This document shows positions 17,220 through 26,010 of a stretch of DNA of 64,000 nt, one piece after another. A program made the position numbers and the translations under genes. Position 1 is the stretch's first letter, and each line of letters begins with the position of its first letter. The notes beneath the pieces are model-generated. The model ran no database searches, was not told the DNA's origin, and worked only from the letters and a program-made list of their open reading frames with translations. This DNA comes from Acinetobacter courvalinii (lineage in GTDB: Bacteria > Pseudomonadota > Gammaproteobacteria > Pseudomonadales > Moraxellaceae), in contig NZ_BMDA01000001.1 in the NCBI RefSeq assembly GCF_014635545.1, positions 1,318,739 through 1,382,738 of the forward strand, in the 5' to 3' direction.

Positions 17220-19322
17220 ATGCTTGAACAAGCACACCAAGAAGAAACAGCCAAGGATATTGATGAACAAAGCTCAAGCCAGCCATTAACCAGACTGGCG
17301 TCTTATGTCTATGGAACCTGGCATTCCAGCCATGAAGATACGCGTACTGTTGTCCATGCGATTACGGGTGCGCCGATCTATACCGTCAGTAGTCATGGCA
17401 TCGATATGCAGCAAGTGGTCAAGTATGCCAAGCAGAATGGTACTGAACTGGCCAACTGGACTTTTCATCAACGTGCCCATGCCTTAAAACAAATTGCCCA
17501 GCATTTACTTGAACAAAAAGAACAGTTCTACGGCTTGGCGCATGCCACTGGTGCAACCCGTAAAGATGCCTGGATTGATATCGAAGGCGGGATTCAGACC
17601 TTATTTGCCTATTCAAGTCTGGTGCGCCGTGAACTCAATGATGAAAAAATCATTACCGAAGATAGCTGGATTCAGCTCTCTAAAAACGGCACTTTTGGTG
17701 CCAAGCATATTTTAAGCCCTAAAGCTGGTGTTGCTGTTCATATCGATGCCTTTAACTTCCCGATCTGGGGCATGCTGGAAAAAATTGCACCAACCTTATT
17801 GGCTGGCGTGCCATGTATTGTCAAACCCGCGACTGAGGGTGCCCAACTGACCCAAGCGGTTGTTGAGGCGATTGTTGCAACAGGCATCTTACCGAAAGGT
17901 TCACTACAACTGATCTGTGGTCAAATTAATGATCTATTTGATTATTTAGGCCCGCAGGACTGCGTGACCTTTACCGGCTCGGCCTATACCGGGCAAAAGC
18001 TGCGTAATCATCCGCATTTAAACAAATATTCAATTCCATTCAGCATGGAAGCAGATTCAGTCAATAGCGCGATTCTCAGTCCAGAAGCGAATGAAGCAAC
18101 CCTAGACCTGTTTGTACGCGAAGTATTTCGTGAAATGACCACCAAAGCTGGACAAAAATGTACTGCCATTCGCCGTGCCTTTGTACCTCAGGCGTTACTT
18201 GAACAGGTCCAGCAAAAACTGAGCGCTAAACTGGCAAAAGTCGTGGTGGGTGATCCACAAAAACCAGATACGACGATGGGCGCATTGGCCAGCCCGAAAC
18301 AAAAGCTTGATGTGGCAGCCAAAGTGGCTGAACTGGCAAAAGAAGCCCAAATTGTATTTGGTGGAGATAGCGCATACAAATTTAATGCGGACCATCCAGA
18401 AAAAGGGGCCTTCTTTCCACCAACACTTTTACGATGCGAAAAACCATTAGAAGCCGTCTCAGTGCATACCACGGAAGCATTCGGCCCGGTATGTACCTTG
18501 ATGCCTTATCAATCCATCGATGAACTGGCTGATCTGGTGGCACGTGGTGAAGGCAGTCTGGTGGCCTCAGTAGTAAAAAATACGGATGAAAATATTGAAC
18601 AGATCATCCAGAAAATTGCACCGTGGCACGGGCGTGTCCATATTCTGGATGAAGAGTCAGCCAAAGAAAGTACCGGACATGGTTCTCCACTACCTCACCT
18701 CGTTCACGGCGGCCCAGGCCGTGCTGGTGGCGGTGAAGAACTGGGTGGCATCCGTGCAGTCAAACACTATATGCAACGTACCGCAATTCAAGGTTCACCT
18801 AATAGCCTGACTCACGTCACCCATTCATGGACCGCAGGTGCAAATATCAATCAAGACCGCGTTCATCCATTCAAAAAATCATTTGATGAGCTGGTCATTG
18901 GCGAGCGTTTACTGACTGCACGCCGTACCGTGACCGAAGCAGATATTGTCAATTTCGCCTGCCTCAGCGGTGACTATTTTTATGCGCATACCGATAAAAT
19001 TGCTGCGGCTGATTCGTTCTTTGGTGAGCGTGTCGCCCATGGTTATTTCATTGTCTCGGCAGCAGCGGGATTATTTGTCGATGCAGCCCAAGGCCCTGTG
19101 ATTGCCAATTATGGTATGGACAACTTACGTTTTGTTGAGCCGGTTAAAATTGGTGATTCGATTCGTGTTGAACTGACCTGTAAGCAAAAAACACCTAAAC
19201 CGCAAAAAGATCCATCCCAACCTGAACACGGCGTCGTGGTCTGGGATATCAAGGTGAAAAATCAACGAGATGAATTGGTGGCAACCTATGATATTTTAAC
19301 TTTGGTTGCCCGCGCAGCTTAA
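17220..19322 (+). CDS. paaZ: Bifunctional oxepin-CoA hydrolase / 3-oxo-5,6-dehydrosuberyl-CoA semialdehyde dehydrogenase
   Basis: A 700-residue fusion that opens the oxepin ring and oxidises the resulting aldehyde. Residues about 20-545 are an ALDH domain, with the Glu in FSMEADSVNS and the nucleophile Cys in AGQKCTAIRRAF. Residues about 555-695 are a MaoC-like R-hydratase domain with the catalytic Asp/His in ACLSGDYFYAHTD. Both active sites look intact. The start is ATG 17220 behind GGAG. It is transcribed away from paaA, as in several other paa clusters. Confidence 0.95.
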   Translation: MLEQAHQEETAKDIDEQSSSQPLTRLASYVYGTWHSSHEDTRTVVHAITGAPIYTVSSHGIDMQQVVKYAKQNGTELANWTFHQRAHALKQIAQHLLEQKEQFYGLAHATGATRKDAWIDIEGGIQTLFAYSSLVRRELNDEKIITEDSWIQLSKNGTFGAKHILSPKAGVAVHIDAFNFPIWGMLEKIAPTLLAGVPCIVKPATEGAQLTQAVVEAIVATGILPKGSLQLICGQINDLFDYLGPQDCVTFTGSAYTGQKLRNHPHLNKYSIPFSMEADSVNSAILSPEANEATLDLFVREVFREMTTKAGQKCTAIRRAFVPQALLEQVQQKLSAKLAKVVVGDPQKPDTTMGALASPKQKLDVAAKVAELAKEAQIVFGGDSAYKFNADHPEKGAFFPPTLLRCEKPLEAVSVHTTEAFGPVCTLMPYQSIDELADLVARGEGSLVASVVKNTDENIEQIIQKIAPWHGRVHILDEESAKESTGHGSPLPHLVHGGPGRAGGGEELGGIRAVKHYMQRTAIQGSPNSLTHVTHSWTAGANINQDRVHPFKKSFDELVIGERLLTARRTVTEADIVNFACLSGDYFYAHTDKIAAADSFFGERVAHGYFIVSAAAGLFVDAAQGPVIANYGMDNLRFVEPVKIGDSIRVELTCKQKTPKPQKDPSQPEHGVVVWDIKVKNQRDELVATYDILTLVARAA

Positions 19323-19409
19323 AATTAGCGCTTGATGGATACCCTTAACGATCCATCAAGCCCATTCAAAATAGGCTATGTTCACCCTCAGTTTAATGCA
19401 GGAAAATCC

Positions 19410-19700
19410 ATGAGCGCTTATATCATTCTGATTCGTAAAGAATTAAAAAATAAAGATGAAATGAAAACCTACACCACTTTGGCACGCCAGGCGAGTCAAG
19501 GTTTTTCAGCTGAACCGATTGTTTTTTATGGACAAGCGATTGCTCTGGAAAATATTGAAAGCGACGGCGTTGCCATCATTAAATTTGGCACGATGCAGGA
19601 AGCTCAGGACTGGTATCACAGCGATGCCTATCAGCAAGCCAAAAAGCATCGTGATTTGGCAGGCGAATATATTGTGATTTTGACAGAAGGTTTAAGCTGA
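19410..19700 (+). CDS. DUF1330 family protein downstream of paaZ
   Basis: A 96-residue ferredoxin-like (dimeric alpha-beta barrel) protein. AEPIVFYGQAIALENIESDGVAIIKFGTMQEAQDWYHSDAYQ is the DUF1330 core, which has no established reaction. I use ATG 19410 (MSAYIIL), preceded by AGGAAA, rather than an upstream in-frame start that would begin 9 bp after paaZ. Cotranscription with paaZ suggests a helper role in phenylacetate breakdown, perhaps handling a reactive intermediate. That is inference. Confidence 0.78.
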   Translation: MSAYIILIRKELKNKDEMKTYTTLARQASQGFSAEPIVFYGQAIALENIESDGVAIIKFGTMQEAQDWYHSDAYQQAKKHRDLAGEYIVILTEGLS

Positions 19701-20117
19701 TTTAATTAAAAAACTAAAAAATTATCTAAAATTTAGAAATAGAATCATATTTTTAATTATCCTTCTTTTATTATAGACGGGAGGAGTTAGATTGTATGCA
19801 TCATAATAAAAATATAGCAAAATTCATAATACAGTTATTTTAAAACTCATAATAACAACAAAGTATTAAACCCACCATCCCCATGATAACCCTTTAATAA
19901 ATAAATCCTATTTTGTATAAAACCATTTCCTCAACCTTCCTGTTTATAAAATATTTATCCATTTTCTTTATTCTTTTGATTAATTTTCACTTTTGTTCTA
20001 ATTGTGTATTGCTTGATTAATTAAAACTTTATATAAATAAAAAGACGATACTAAAAAATAAATAATTCAATAAAAAAGTATCAAGTTTAAAATCCCAGTC
20101 ATCATAGGAAGATGCAA
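19701..20117 (+). other. AT-rich intergenic region between the paa cluster and the MFS gene
   Basis: About 415 bp with no recognisable gene. The only translation-like signal is GGGAGGAG (19779-19786) followed 9 bp later by a 15-codon reading frame at 19796-19843. No convincing terminator hairpin or promoter was found. AGGAA at 20106-20110 is the ribosome-binding site of the MFS gene. Confidence 0.5.
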
Positions 20118-21530
20118 ATGAATGATAACAACCTAGAAAATGTGCTCGGCAGGAATGAGCACGAAACCAACCACTCACCCGAGCACATGGTACAGAAAGA
20201 GCAGGAACTTCATACCCAAGAAAGCTTCGGCTATCAATGGTATGTCGTCGTGATCTGTATGGTGGCGTATATTCTTTCTTTTGTAGATCGCCAGATTCTG
20301 TCCTTGATGATCGAACCGATTAAACAAGATCTCATGTTAACTGACACGGAGTTCAGCTTATTACAAGGTCTGGCTTTCTCTTTATTTTATGCTTTTATGG
20401 GCATTCCGATTGCTGCGCTTGCAGACAAAAAATCACGAATCAAAATTATTTCTATTGGCATCGCCTTCTGGAGTCTTGCTACAGCAGCATGTGGCTTGAG
20501 TAAAAACTTTATCCAGATGTTTATTGCCCGATTAAGTGTCGGTGCGGGCGAAGCCGCTTTATCACCAGCATTTTATTCGATCGTTACAGACCTATTCCCC
20601 AAAGAAAAACTGGGACGTGCTCTAGGTTTATATGCGATTGGGGCATTCATTGGTTCAGGTCTGGCCTTTCTAATTGGCGGTTATGTGATTAGCCTATTAA
20701 AAAATATAGATATGGTGGTTTTGCCTGTGATCGGACAATTAAAAACATGGCAACTCACCTTTTTCATCGTAGGATTACCAGGTGTTTTACTGGCTTTAGT
20801 CATGATTCTGACGGTGAAAGAACCTAAACGTAAAGGTTTAAAGCTGGATCAGAATGGACAGGTCATACAGGCGTCCTTTAAAAACTCCATTGCATTTATT
20901 AAAACTCACAAAAAAACCTTCTTTTGTCATTTTATTGGTTTTTCTTTCTATACCATGATGCTGTACTCACTGCTTGGCTGGGCGCCTGCATTCTATATGC
21001 GTCACTTTGGTTTAGATGCCAGCCAAACAGGTTATATTCTCGGGAGTATCATTTTAATTGCCAACACTGCGGGCGCATTATTTTGTGGATGGCTCATCGA
21101 TTACTTTTCTAAAAAAGGATATAGCGATGCTGCCATTCGAGCAGGTATGATCGGCTGTGCCGCGCTTGTACTACCAAGTGTTATATTCACTCAAGTTGAC
21201 AATATGTATCTATCCTTTGGCCTAATTTTTATCGCCATGTTCTTCTCAACTTTTCCAATTCCCGCCTCGGCAGCGGCCACCCAAATGCTCACTCCAAATC
21301 AATTACGCGCTCAGGTTTCAGCCAAATTTTTGCTTATCTCTAATCTAATTGCATTAGGTGTTGGCACAACAGCAGTCGCGTTATTAACTGATAAATATTT
21401 TGAAAATACACTGATGGTTGGAAACTCCATTTCGATTGTGAATGCGATTGCAGGAATAATTGGTGTTTTCTTGCTGTTTAAAGGATGCAAATATTATCGG
21501 GAAAGCATCCTGCTTGAAAAACTGAATTAA
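20118..21530 (+). CDS. MFS transporter (spinster-like)
   Basis: A 470-residue major-facilitator protein with about 12 hydrophobic segments after a hydrophilic N-terminal stretch of about 40 residues. YILSFVDRQILSLMIEPIKQDL in helix 1 and the loop GIPIAALADKKSR (motif A) match spinster-like transporters, often linked to lipids or aromatic acids. ATG 20118 is spaced 7 bp from AGGAA; the ATG two codons upstream is too close to it. Its position between paa and the acyl-CoA dehydrogenases suggests uptake of an acid substrate, but none can be named. Confidence 0.85.
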   Translation: MNDNNLENVLGRNEHETNHSPEHMVQKEQELHTQESFGYQWYVVVICMVAYILSFVDRQILSLMIEPIKQDLMLTDTEFSLLQGLAFSLFYAFMGIPIAALADKKSRIKIISIGIAFWSLATAACGLSKNFIQMFIARLSVGAGEAALSPAFYSIVTDLFPKEKLGRALGLYAIGAFIGSGLAFLIGGYVISLLKNIDMVVLPVIGQLKTWQLTFFIVGLPGVLLALVMILTVKEPKRKGLKLDQNGQVIQASFKNSIAFIKTHKKTFFCHFIGFSFYTMMLYSLLGWAPAFYMRHFGLDASQTGYILGSIILIANTAGALFCGWLIDYFSKKGYSDAAIRAGMIGCAALVLPSVIFTQVDNMYLSFGLIFIAMFFSTFPIPASAAATQMLTPNQLRAQVSAKFLLISNLIALGVGTTAVALLTDKYFENTLMVGNSISIVNAIAGIIGVFLLFKGCKYYRESILLEKLN

Positions 21531-21540
21531 AACAGTCTAC

Positions 21541-21579
21541 TTTAAGCCTCCCTTATTCGTAGTTTAAGGAAGGCTTAAA
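21541..21579 (+). terminator. Long hairpin after the MFS gene
   Basis: Fifteen-base arms (21541-21555 and 21565-21579) pair with one mismatch around a 9-nt loop; the stem core is GCCTCCCTTA/TAAGGAAGGC. There is no long T tract after it, so it may act as a factor-assisted terminator or an mRNA stabiliser. Confidence 0.6.
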
Positions 21580-21909
21580 TCTAAGTGCTCAAATAAAAAC
21601 GCTATCTGAAATAACATATTTCTAAATCTGGATAAAAAATTTGACTGGCAAATCTATCTAACTAAATGATTCCAGACCAAAACTTTTGCCAATCTTCAAT
21701 CAGCTAAACTTAAACTTTGTCATTTTGGTCAATTTTTTTAAAAATTATTTTCCTGATATTTTTTTAAACATATAAAAAACAAAAACCTATAAAACTTTAA
21801 CTATACACTTTACTCTTTATCTTTCTCCAGTCCACATGTCAAACAGGACATAGTCTTTTGATCAGGAGCATGTCAGCATAAATTTACAACCATCCTCCAG
21901 GATATAACC
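21580..21909 (+). promoter_or_regulatory. AT-rich leader of the acyl-CoA dehydrogenase pair
   Basis: About 330 bp without a gene. The only sites I can point to are the ribosome-binding site AGGATATAACC directly before ATG 21910 and a short inverted repeat ATGTC/GACAT near 21836-21851. I could not place a confident promoter. Confidence 0.3.
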
Positions 21910-23205
21910 ATGTCAAACATGATGAATAAGGCTCAAGGGTTTGGGCTATCTTTGATCACCAAACTCGCAGGAAGCGAAATGCTTGATCAACTCAAATTAA
22001 GAAAATTTGTAGAAAAATCATTATATCAGGGTTCAAAAACAGGCTTTAAGGTACTGAATAAAACACAAAAAGCATTTAAGCCACAACCGATCGACAAACA
22101 GCGTCTTCCCACCCAGACCAACAAGAATCTGTTTGATCTGAGCCTGACTGAAGAACAACAAATGACGGTTGACGCGATGTCACAATTTGCTGAAGAAGTC
22201 CTATACAGTTTGGCGCATGAGGCAGATCATCAGGCCCAATTCCCTGAACAGTTGTGGCAACATTTGGTTGATTTGGGACTTAACTATTACGCTTTGCCAG
22301 AGGCATTGGGCGGTGTGGCAGCAGAACAAAATATTGTCAGTAATATTTTGATTGCAGAAAGCTTGGCTAAGGGGGATTTCAGTCTGACCGCAGGTTTACT
22401 CAGCACCTTCAGTGTTATCAATGCCATCACACGCTGGGGCTCAACCCAAGTGCAATCGATGTATTTACGTGTGTTTGCAGAAGATACTGATGTTACGGCA
22501 ACTTTCGCATTTCAGGAAGCAACACCTGCTTTTAACCCCTACCAGTTAAAAACCACGGCCACTGAAGCCAATGGACAGTTCTATATCACCGGTGAAAAAA
22601 GCTTGGTTATTTTAGGTGACATTGCTGATGTTTTCTTGGTCAGTGCGGAGTTCAATGGCCAGCCTGACATTTTTGTGGTGCAAACCAATGAAACGATTGC
22701 CATCAAAGCCAACCCTGCAATGGGACTCAAAGCTGCTGAAACAGCAACCCTTTTATTCAATCAAACGCCAGCCTTACGCTTAGGCGATGCTGATTTTGAT
22801 TACACTGCTTTTGTCGATCTGGGCAACCTGATGTGGTGTGCCATGGCGATTGGCACATGCGAAGCGATTAAAGCGTACTGTATTAAATATGCCAATGAAC
22901 GTACAGCTTTTGGCGAACCTATTTCGCATCGTCAAAGTGTGGCCTTTATGATCGCAGATATGGCGATAGAAATTGATGCCATGCGCATGCTGGTGCTCAA
23001 TGCTGCAAGCTTGGCAGAAGCCGGACAGCCCTTCCATCGTGAAGCCTACCTGGCACGTCTGCTCTGTGCTGAAAAATCAATGAAAATCGGAACGGATGGC
23101 GTACAAATTCTGGGGGGTCATGGCTTTACCAAAGAGCATCCTGTTGAACGTTGGTATCGTGACCTGCGTGCGACTGCAATCCTGCATTCTGGCTTACATG
23201 CTTAA
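21910..23205 (+). CDS. Acyl-CoA dehydrogenase family protein without the C-terminal EGT glutamate motif
   Basis: A 431-residue protein with an extra N-terminal stretch of about 75 residues before the ACAD fold. The substrate/FAD region TATFAFQEATPAFNP...GEKSLVILGDIADVFLVSA and the C-terminal domain with YANERTAFGEPISHRQSVAFMIADM and QILGGHGFTKEHPVERWYRDLR are clear. The chain ends AILHSGLHA where classical acyl-CoA dehydrogenases have the IYEGT-type catalytic Glu. It may use another base or be a non-catalytic partner. It is 15 bp upstream of a second, canonical ACAD, so the two are cotranscribed. Substrate unknown; fatty acyl-CoA is likely. Confidence 0.85.
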   Translation: MSNMMNKAQGFGLSLITKLAGSEMLDQLKLRKFVEKSLYQGSKTGFKVLNKTQKAFKPQPIDKQRLPTQTNKNLFDLSLTEEQQMTVDAMSQFAEEVLYSLAHEADHQAQFPEQLWQHLVDLGLNYYALPEALGGVAAEQNIVSNILIAESLAKGDFSLTAGLLSTFSVINAITRWGSTQVQSMYLRVFAEDTDVTATFAFQEATPAFNPYQLKTTATEANGQFYITGEKSLVILGDIADVFLVSAEFNGQPDIFVVQTNETIAIKANPAMGLKAAETATLLFNQTPALRLGDADFDYTAFVDLGNLMWCAMAIGTCEAIKAYCIKYANERTAFGEPISHRQSVAFMIADMAIEIDAMRMLVLNAASLAEAGQPFHREAYLARLLCAEKSMKIGTDGVQILGGHGFTKEHPVERWYRDLRATAILHSGLHA

Positions 23206-23220
23206 TTTTGGAGAACAATA

Positions 23221-24420
23221 ATGAATTTACAAAATCCGAAAAAATTCAAAATGCTGGTGGATCAGGCACACGAAACTGCGCTGAATGTTTTACGCCCTAT
23301 TTCACGTAAATATGACAAAGCTGAACACGCCTATCCCAAAGAGCTGGATATGCTGGCGGCTTTACTGGATGGTATGAATGAAAGTGGTGAAGGTGTCGGT
23401 GCAGCCAATGCCAGCAAACGTGGTACGGTAAACCCGGATACGGTGGTGAATGGCGGCAATATGTCAGCAGCGCTCGGCATTATTGAAATGTGCTATGGCG
23501 ATACAGGCCTGTTACTGAGTATGCCGCGTCAAGGCTTGGGGAACTCTGCTATCGCGGCAGTCGCCAATGATGAACAACTTGAACGCTTCAAAGGAACCTG
23601 GGCAGCAATGGCGATTACAGAGCCGGGTTGTGGTTCTGACTCTGCTGCGATCCGGACCACGGCGACCAAAGATGGCGATGACTATATCCTGAATGGTGAA
23701 AAAATCTTTGTCACCTCAGGAGAACGTGCTGACTCTGTGGTGGTGTGGGCAACATTAGATAAAAAGTTAGGGCGTGCTGCCATTAAATCTTTCGTGGTAC
23801 CCAAAGGTACGCCAGGAATGAAGGTCGAGCGTCTGGAACATAAACTGGGCATTAAAGCCTCTGATACTGCGGTGATCAGCTTTATTGACTGCCGTGTTCC
23901 TGCTGCCAATTTATTGGGGAATCCAGAAATTGATGTGGCTAAAGGTTTTGCAGGCGTCATGGAAACCTTTGACAATACTCGTCCGCTGGTCGCTGCAATG
24001 GCAATTGGATGTGCTAAAGCCTCTTTAGAGCGTATCAAGGAAATTTTTAAAGATCAGCTTGATCCTGACTATGCAACACCCTACTTACAAACCTCAAACT
24101 TGGCTGCACAAATCTATCGTATGGAAGCCGAGTGGGAAGCTGCGCGCTTATTGATGATCAAGGCAACCTGGATGGCAGACAATAAAAAGCCAAATTCCAA
24201 GGAAGCGTCGATTGCCAAAGCCAAAGCAGGTCGTGTAGGCAATGAAATTACGCTGAAATGTGTCGAGTTGGCTGCCAGTGTCGGTTATGGCGAAGATGAA
24301 TTACTGGAAAAATGGGCGCGTGACTCAAAAATTCTGGATATTTTTGAAGGTACACAACAAATCCAGCAGTTAATCATTGCCCGTCGTGAATTAGGTAAAT
24401 CATCCAGTGAATTGAAGTAA
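23221..24420 (+). CDS. Acyl-CoA dehydrogenase (canonical)
   Basis: A 399-residue FAD enzyme that oxidises acyl-CoA to 2-enoyl-CoA. AMAITEPGCGSDSAAIRTTA and YILNGEKIFVTSG are the two ACAD signatures, and DIFEGTQQIQQLIIARRELG near the C-terminus carries the catalytic Glu and FAD contact. ATG 23221 follows GGAG. Its partner gene upstream lacks that Glu. Together with nearby alkM the pair may serve alkane-derived fatty acids, but the substrate is not shown. Confidence 0.9.
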   Translation: MNLQNPKKFKMLVDQAHETALNVLRPISRKYDKAEHAYPKELDMLAALLDGMNESGEGVGAANASKRGTVNPDTVVNGGNMSAALGIIEMCYGDTGLLLSMPRQGLGNSAIAAVANDEQLERFKGTWAAMAITEPGCGSDSAAIRTTATKDGDDYILNGEKIFVTSGERADSVVVWATLDKKLGRAAIKSFVVPKGTPGMKVERLEHKLGIKASDTAVISFIDCRVPAANLLGNPEIDVAKGFAGVMETFDNTRPLVAAMAIGCAKASLERIKEIFKDQLDPDYATPYLQTSNLAAQIYRMEAEWEAARLLMIKATWMADNKKPNSKEASIAKAKAGRVGNEITLKCVELAASVGYGEDELLEKWARDSKILDIFEGTQQIQQLIIARRELGKSSSELK

Positions 24421-24442
24421 TTGCTGTTTCATCTAAATAATC

Positions 24443-24481
24443 AAAATAAAAAGGACGTGTTGATCATGTCCTTTTTATTTT
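24443..24481. terminator. Bidirectional terminator between the acyl-CoA dehydrogenase and gor
   Basis: AAAATAAAAAGGAC (24443-24456) and GTCCTTTTTATTTT (24468-24481) are exact inverted copies. The stem continues inward (GTG/CAT with one wobble) to a 5-nt loop. A and T runs on both flanks let it stop both converging transcripts. Confidence 0.88.
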
Positions 24482-24498
24482 AATGAATAAGATTTCTA

Positions 24499-25851
24499 TT
24501 ACCGTATCGTCACAAATTCTTCGGCAGAGGTAGGATGAATCGCAACAGTATTATCAAAATCTTGCTTGGTGGCACCCATTTTTAGAGCCACAGCAAAACC
24601 TTGCAAAATCTCATCCATGCCAAAGCCGATCCCATGAATACCGACAATTTTTTCATCTTCACCGACACAAACCAGTTTCATTTTGGTTGGCTGACGATGC
24701 TGGGTAATGGCACTATACATCGCAGTAAAGGATGAGTTATACACTTTAACCGCTTGTTGACCGTATTGTTCAATGGCCTCTTTTTCCGTAATCCCCACTG
24801 TTCCAATCGGAGGATGGCTAAACACCACGGTCGGAATATTGTCGTAGTCCAGATGCTCATCCGGTTTATGGTTAAATAAACGTTCAGACAGTCTACGCCC
24901 CGCAGCCACAGCAACCGGAGTCAGCTCCATTTTCCCAGTAATATCACCCACCGCATAAATTCCTTGCTGTGAGGTATTCTGGTATTTGTCGACTTGAATA
25001 TAGCCTCGCTCATCCAGCTGAACATTGGCTTTATCCAGATTTAAACTCGCAGTATTTGGCTCTCGTCCAGTTGCCCAGATCAAGCAATCCACCGTATGGC
25101 TTTCACCATTTTCTAAATATAAAGTAACGGAATCATCGGCATTTTTTGTGATTTTCATTGGCACAGCTTGAGTATGAACCGCAATGCCATCTGTTTGCAT
25201 AACTTCTACCAGGGTTTCACTCACAAATGCATCAAAACGTCTTACTGGTAAATCCTTACGAATAAACAATCCGACGTGTGAGCCTAAAGCATTGAGTACA
25301 CCCGCCAGCTCAACCGCGATATAGCCTGAACCGATCACTGCAGTGGTCTTTGGTAAAGCGGTCAGTTCAAAGAATCCATTTGAATCAATACCATATTCAA
25401 CCCCTTCAATGTGGGGTAATGATGGCTGGGTCCCTGTTGCAATCAGGATATGATCGGCAGTAAATCGCTCACCGTTGACTTCAATGGTATTTTTATCAAT
25501 AAAATGAGCCGCGCCATGAATAAGGTCAACCTTATTATTGCTTAGGCTATTTTGATAGGACTGATGAATCCGATCGATATATGCTTGTCTATTTTTAATT
25601 AAGGTGTGCCAGTCGAAAGATTCAACCTTACTGTTAAAACCGTAATCTGGACCATATTTATGGATGGCCTCAGCTACATGCGCCGCATACCACATCACTT
25701 TTTTAGGTACACAGCCTACATTGACACAGGTTCCCCCAAGCTCGGCTTTTTCAATTAAGGCACACTTTTTTCCGTACATGGCAGCACGATTTACCGAGGC
25801 AATTCCGCCACTTCCAGCACCAATCGCAATATAATCATAATGTTTTGTCAT
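24499..25851 (-). CDS. gor: Glutathione-disulfide reductase
   Basis: A 450-residue FAD-dependent disulfide reductase that regenerates glutathione with NADPH. The FAD motif is [16 protein letters not shown]. The redox-active pair is in [18 protein letters not shown], and the second nucleotide site [14 protein letters not shown] is followed by [11 protein letters not shown], whose Arg residues favour NADPH. The C-terminal [11 protein letters not shown] provides the catalytic His-Glu. ATG 25851 follows GAGG; 15 extra upstream codons are rejected because the length here equals that of Escherichia coli Gor. Confidence 0.93.
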   Translation of the reverse strand: MTKHYDYIAIGAGSGGIASVNRAAMYGKKCALIEKAELGGTCVNVGCVPKKVMWYAAHVAEAIHKYGPDYGFNSKVESFDWHTLIKNRQAYIDRIHQSYQNSLSNNKVDLIHGAAHFIDKNTIEVNGERFTADHILIATGTQPSLPHIEGVEYGIDSNGFFELTALPKTTAVIGSGYIAVELAGVLNALGSHVGLFIRKDLPVRRFDAFVSETLVEVMQTDGIAVHTQAVPMKITKNADDSVTLYLENGESHTVDCLIWATGREPNTASLNLDKANVQLDERGYIQVDKYQNTSQQGIYAVGDITGKMELTPVAVAAGRRLSERLFNHKPDEHLDYDNIPTVVFSHPPIGTVGITEKEAIEQYGQQAVKVYNSSFTAMYSAITQHRQPTKMKLVCVGEDEKIVGIHGIGFGMDEILQGFAVALKMGATKQDFDNTVAIHPTSAEEFVTIR

Positions 25852-25955
25852 CTTTGCCTCATACATCGCTGATAAAATTATTTTTAAGTTATACATAGAT
25901 ATACAGCAAGAATATGTAAAATCCGTACTTGTTTAAAGTTTTAATACAAGAAAAT

Positions 25956-25986
25956 AAAAAGGCACTGATGATGACTCACCAGTGCC
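25956..25986 (-). terminator. Terminator of alkM
   Basis: Read on the minus strand, GGCACTG (25980-25986) pairs with CAGTGCC (25961-25967) and is followed directly by a T5 run (25956-25960). It begins 25 bp after the alkM stop. Confidence 0.85.
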
Positions 25987-26010
25987 CTGCTTTGAACATG
26001 CTTTTATGAA

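Noticed and set aside
20046-20086. GATACT ... AGTATC inverted repeat before the MFS gene
   Set aside because: The arms are only 6 bp and lie about 28 bp apart in very AT-rich DNA, so chance is a sufficient explanation.
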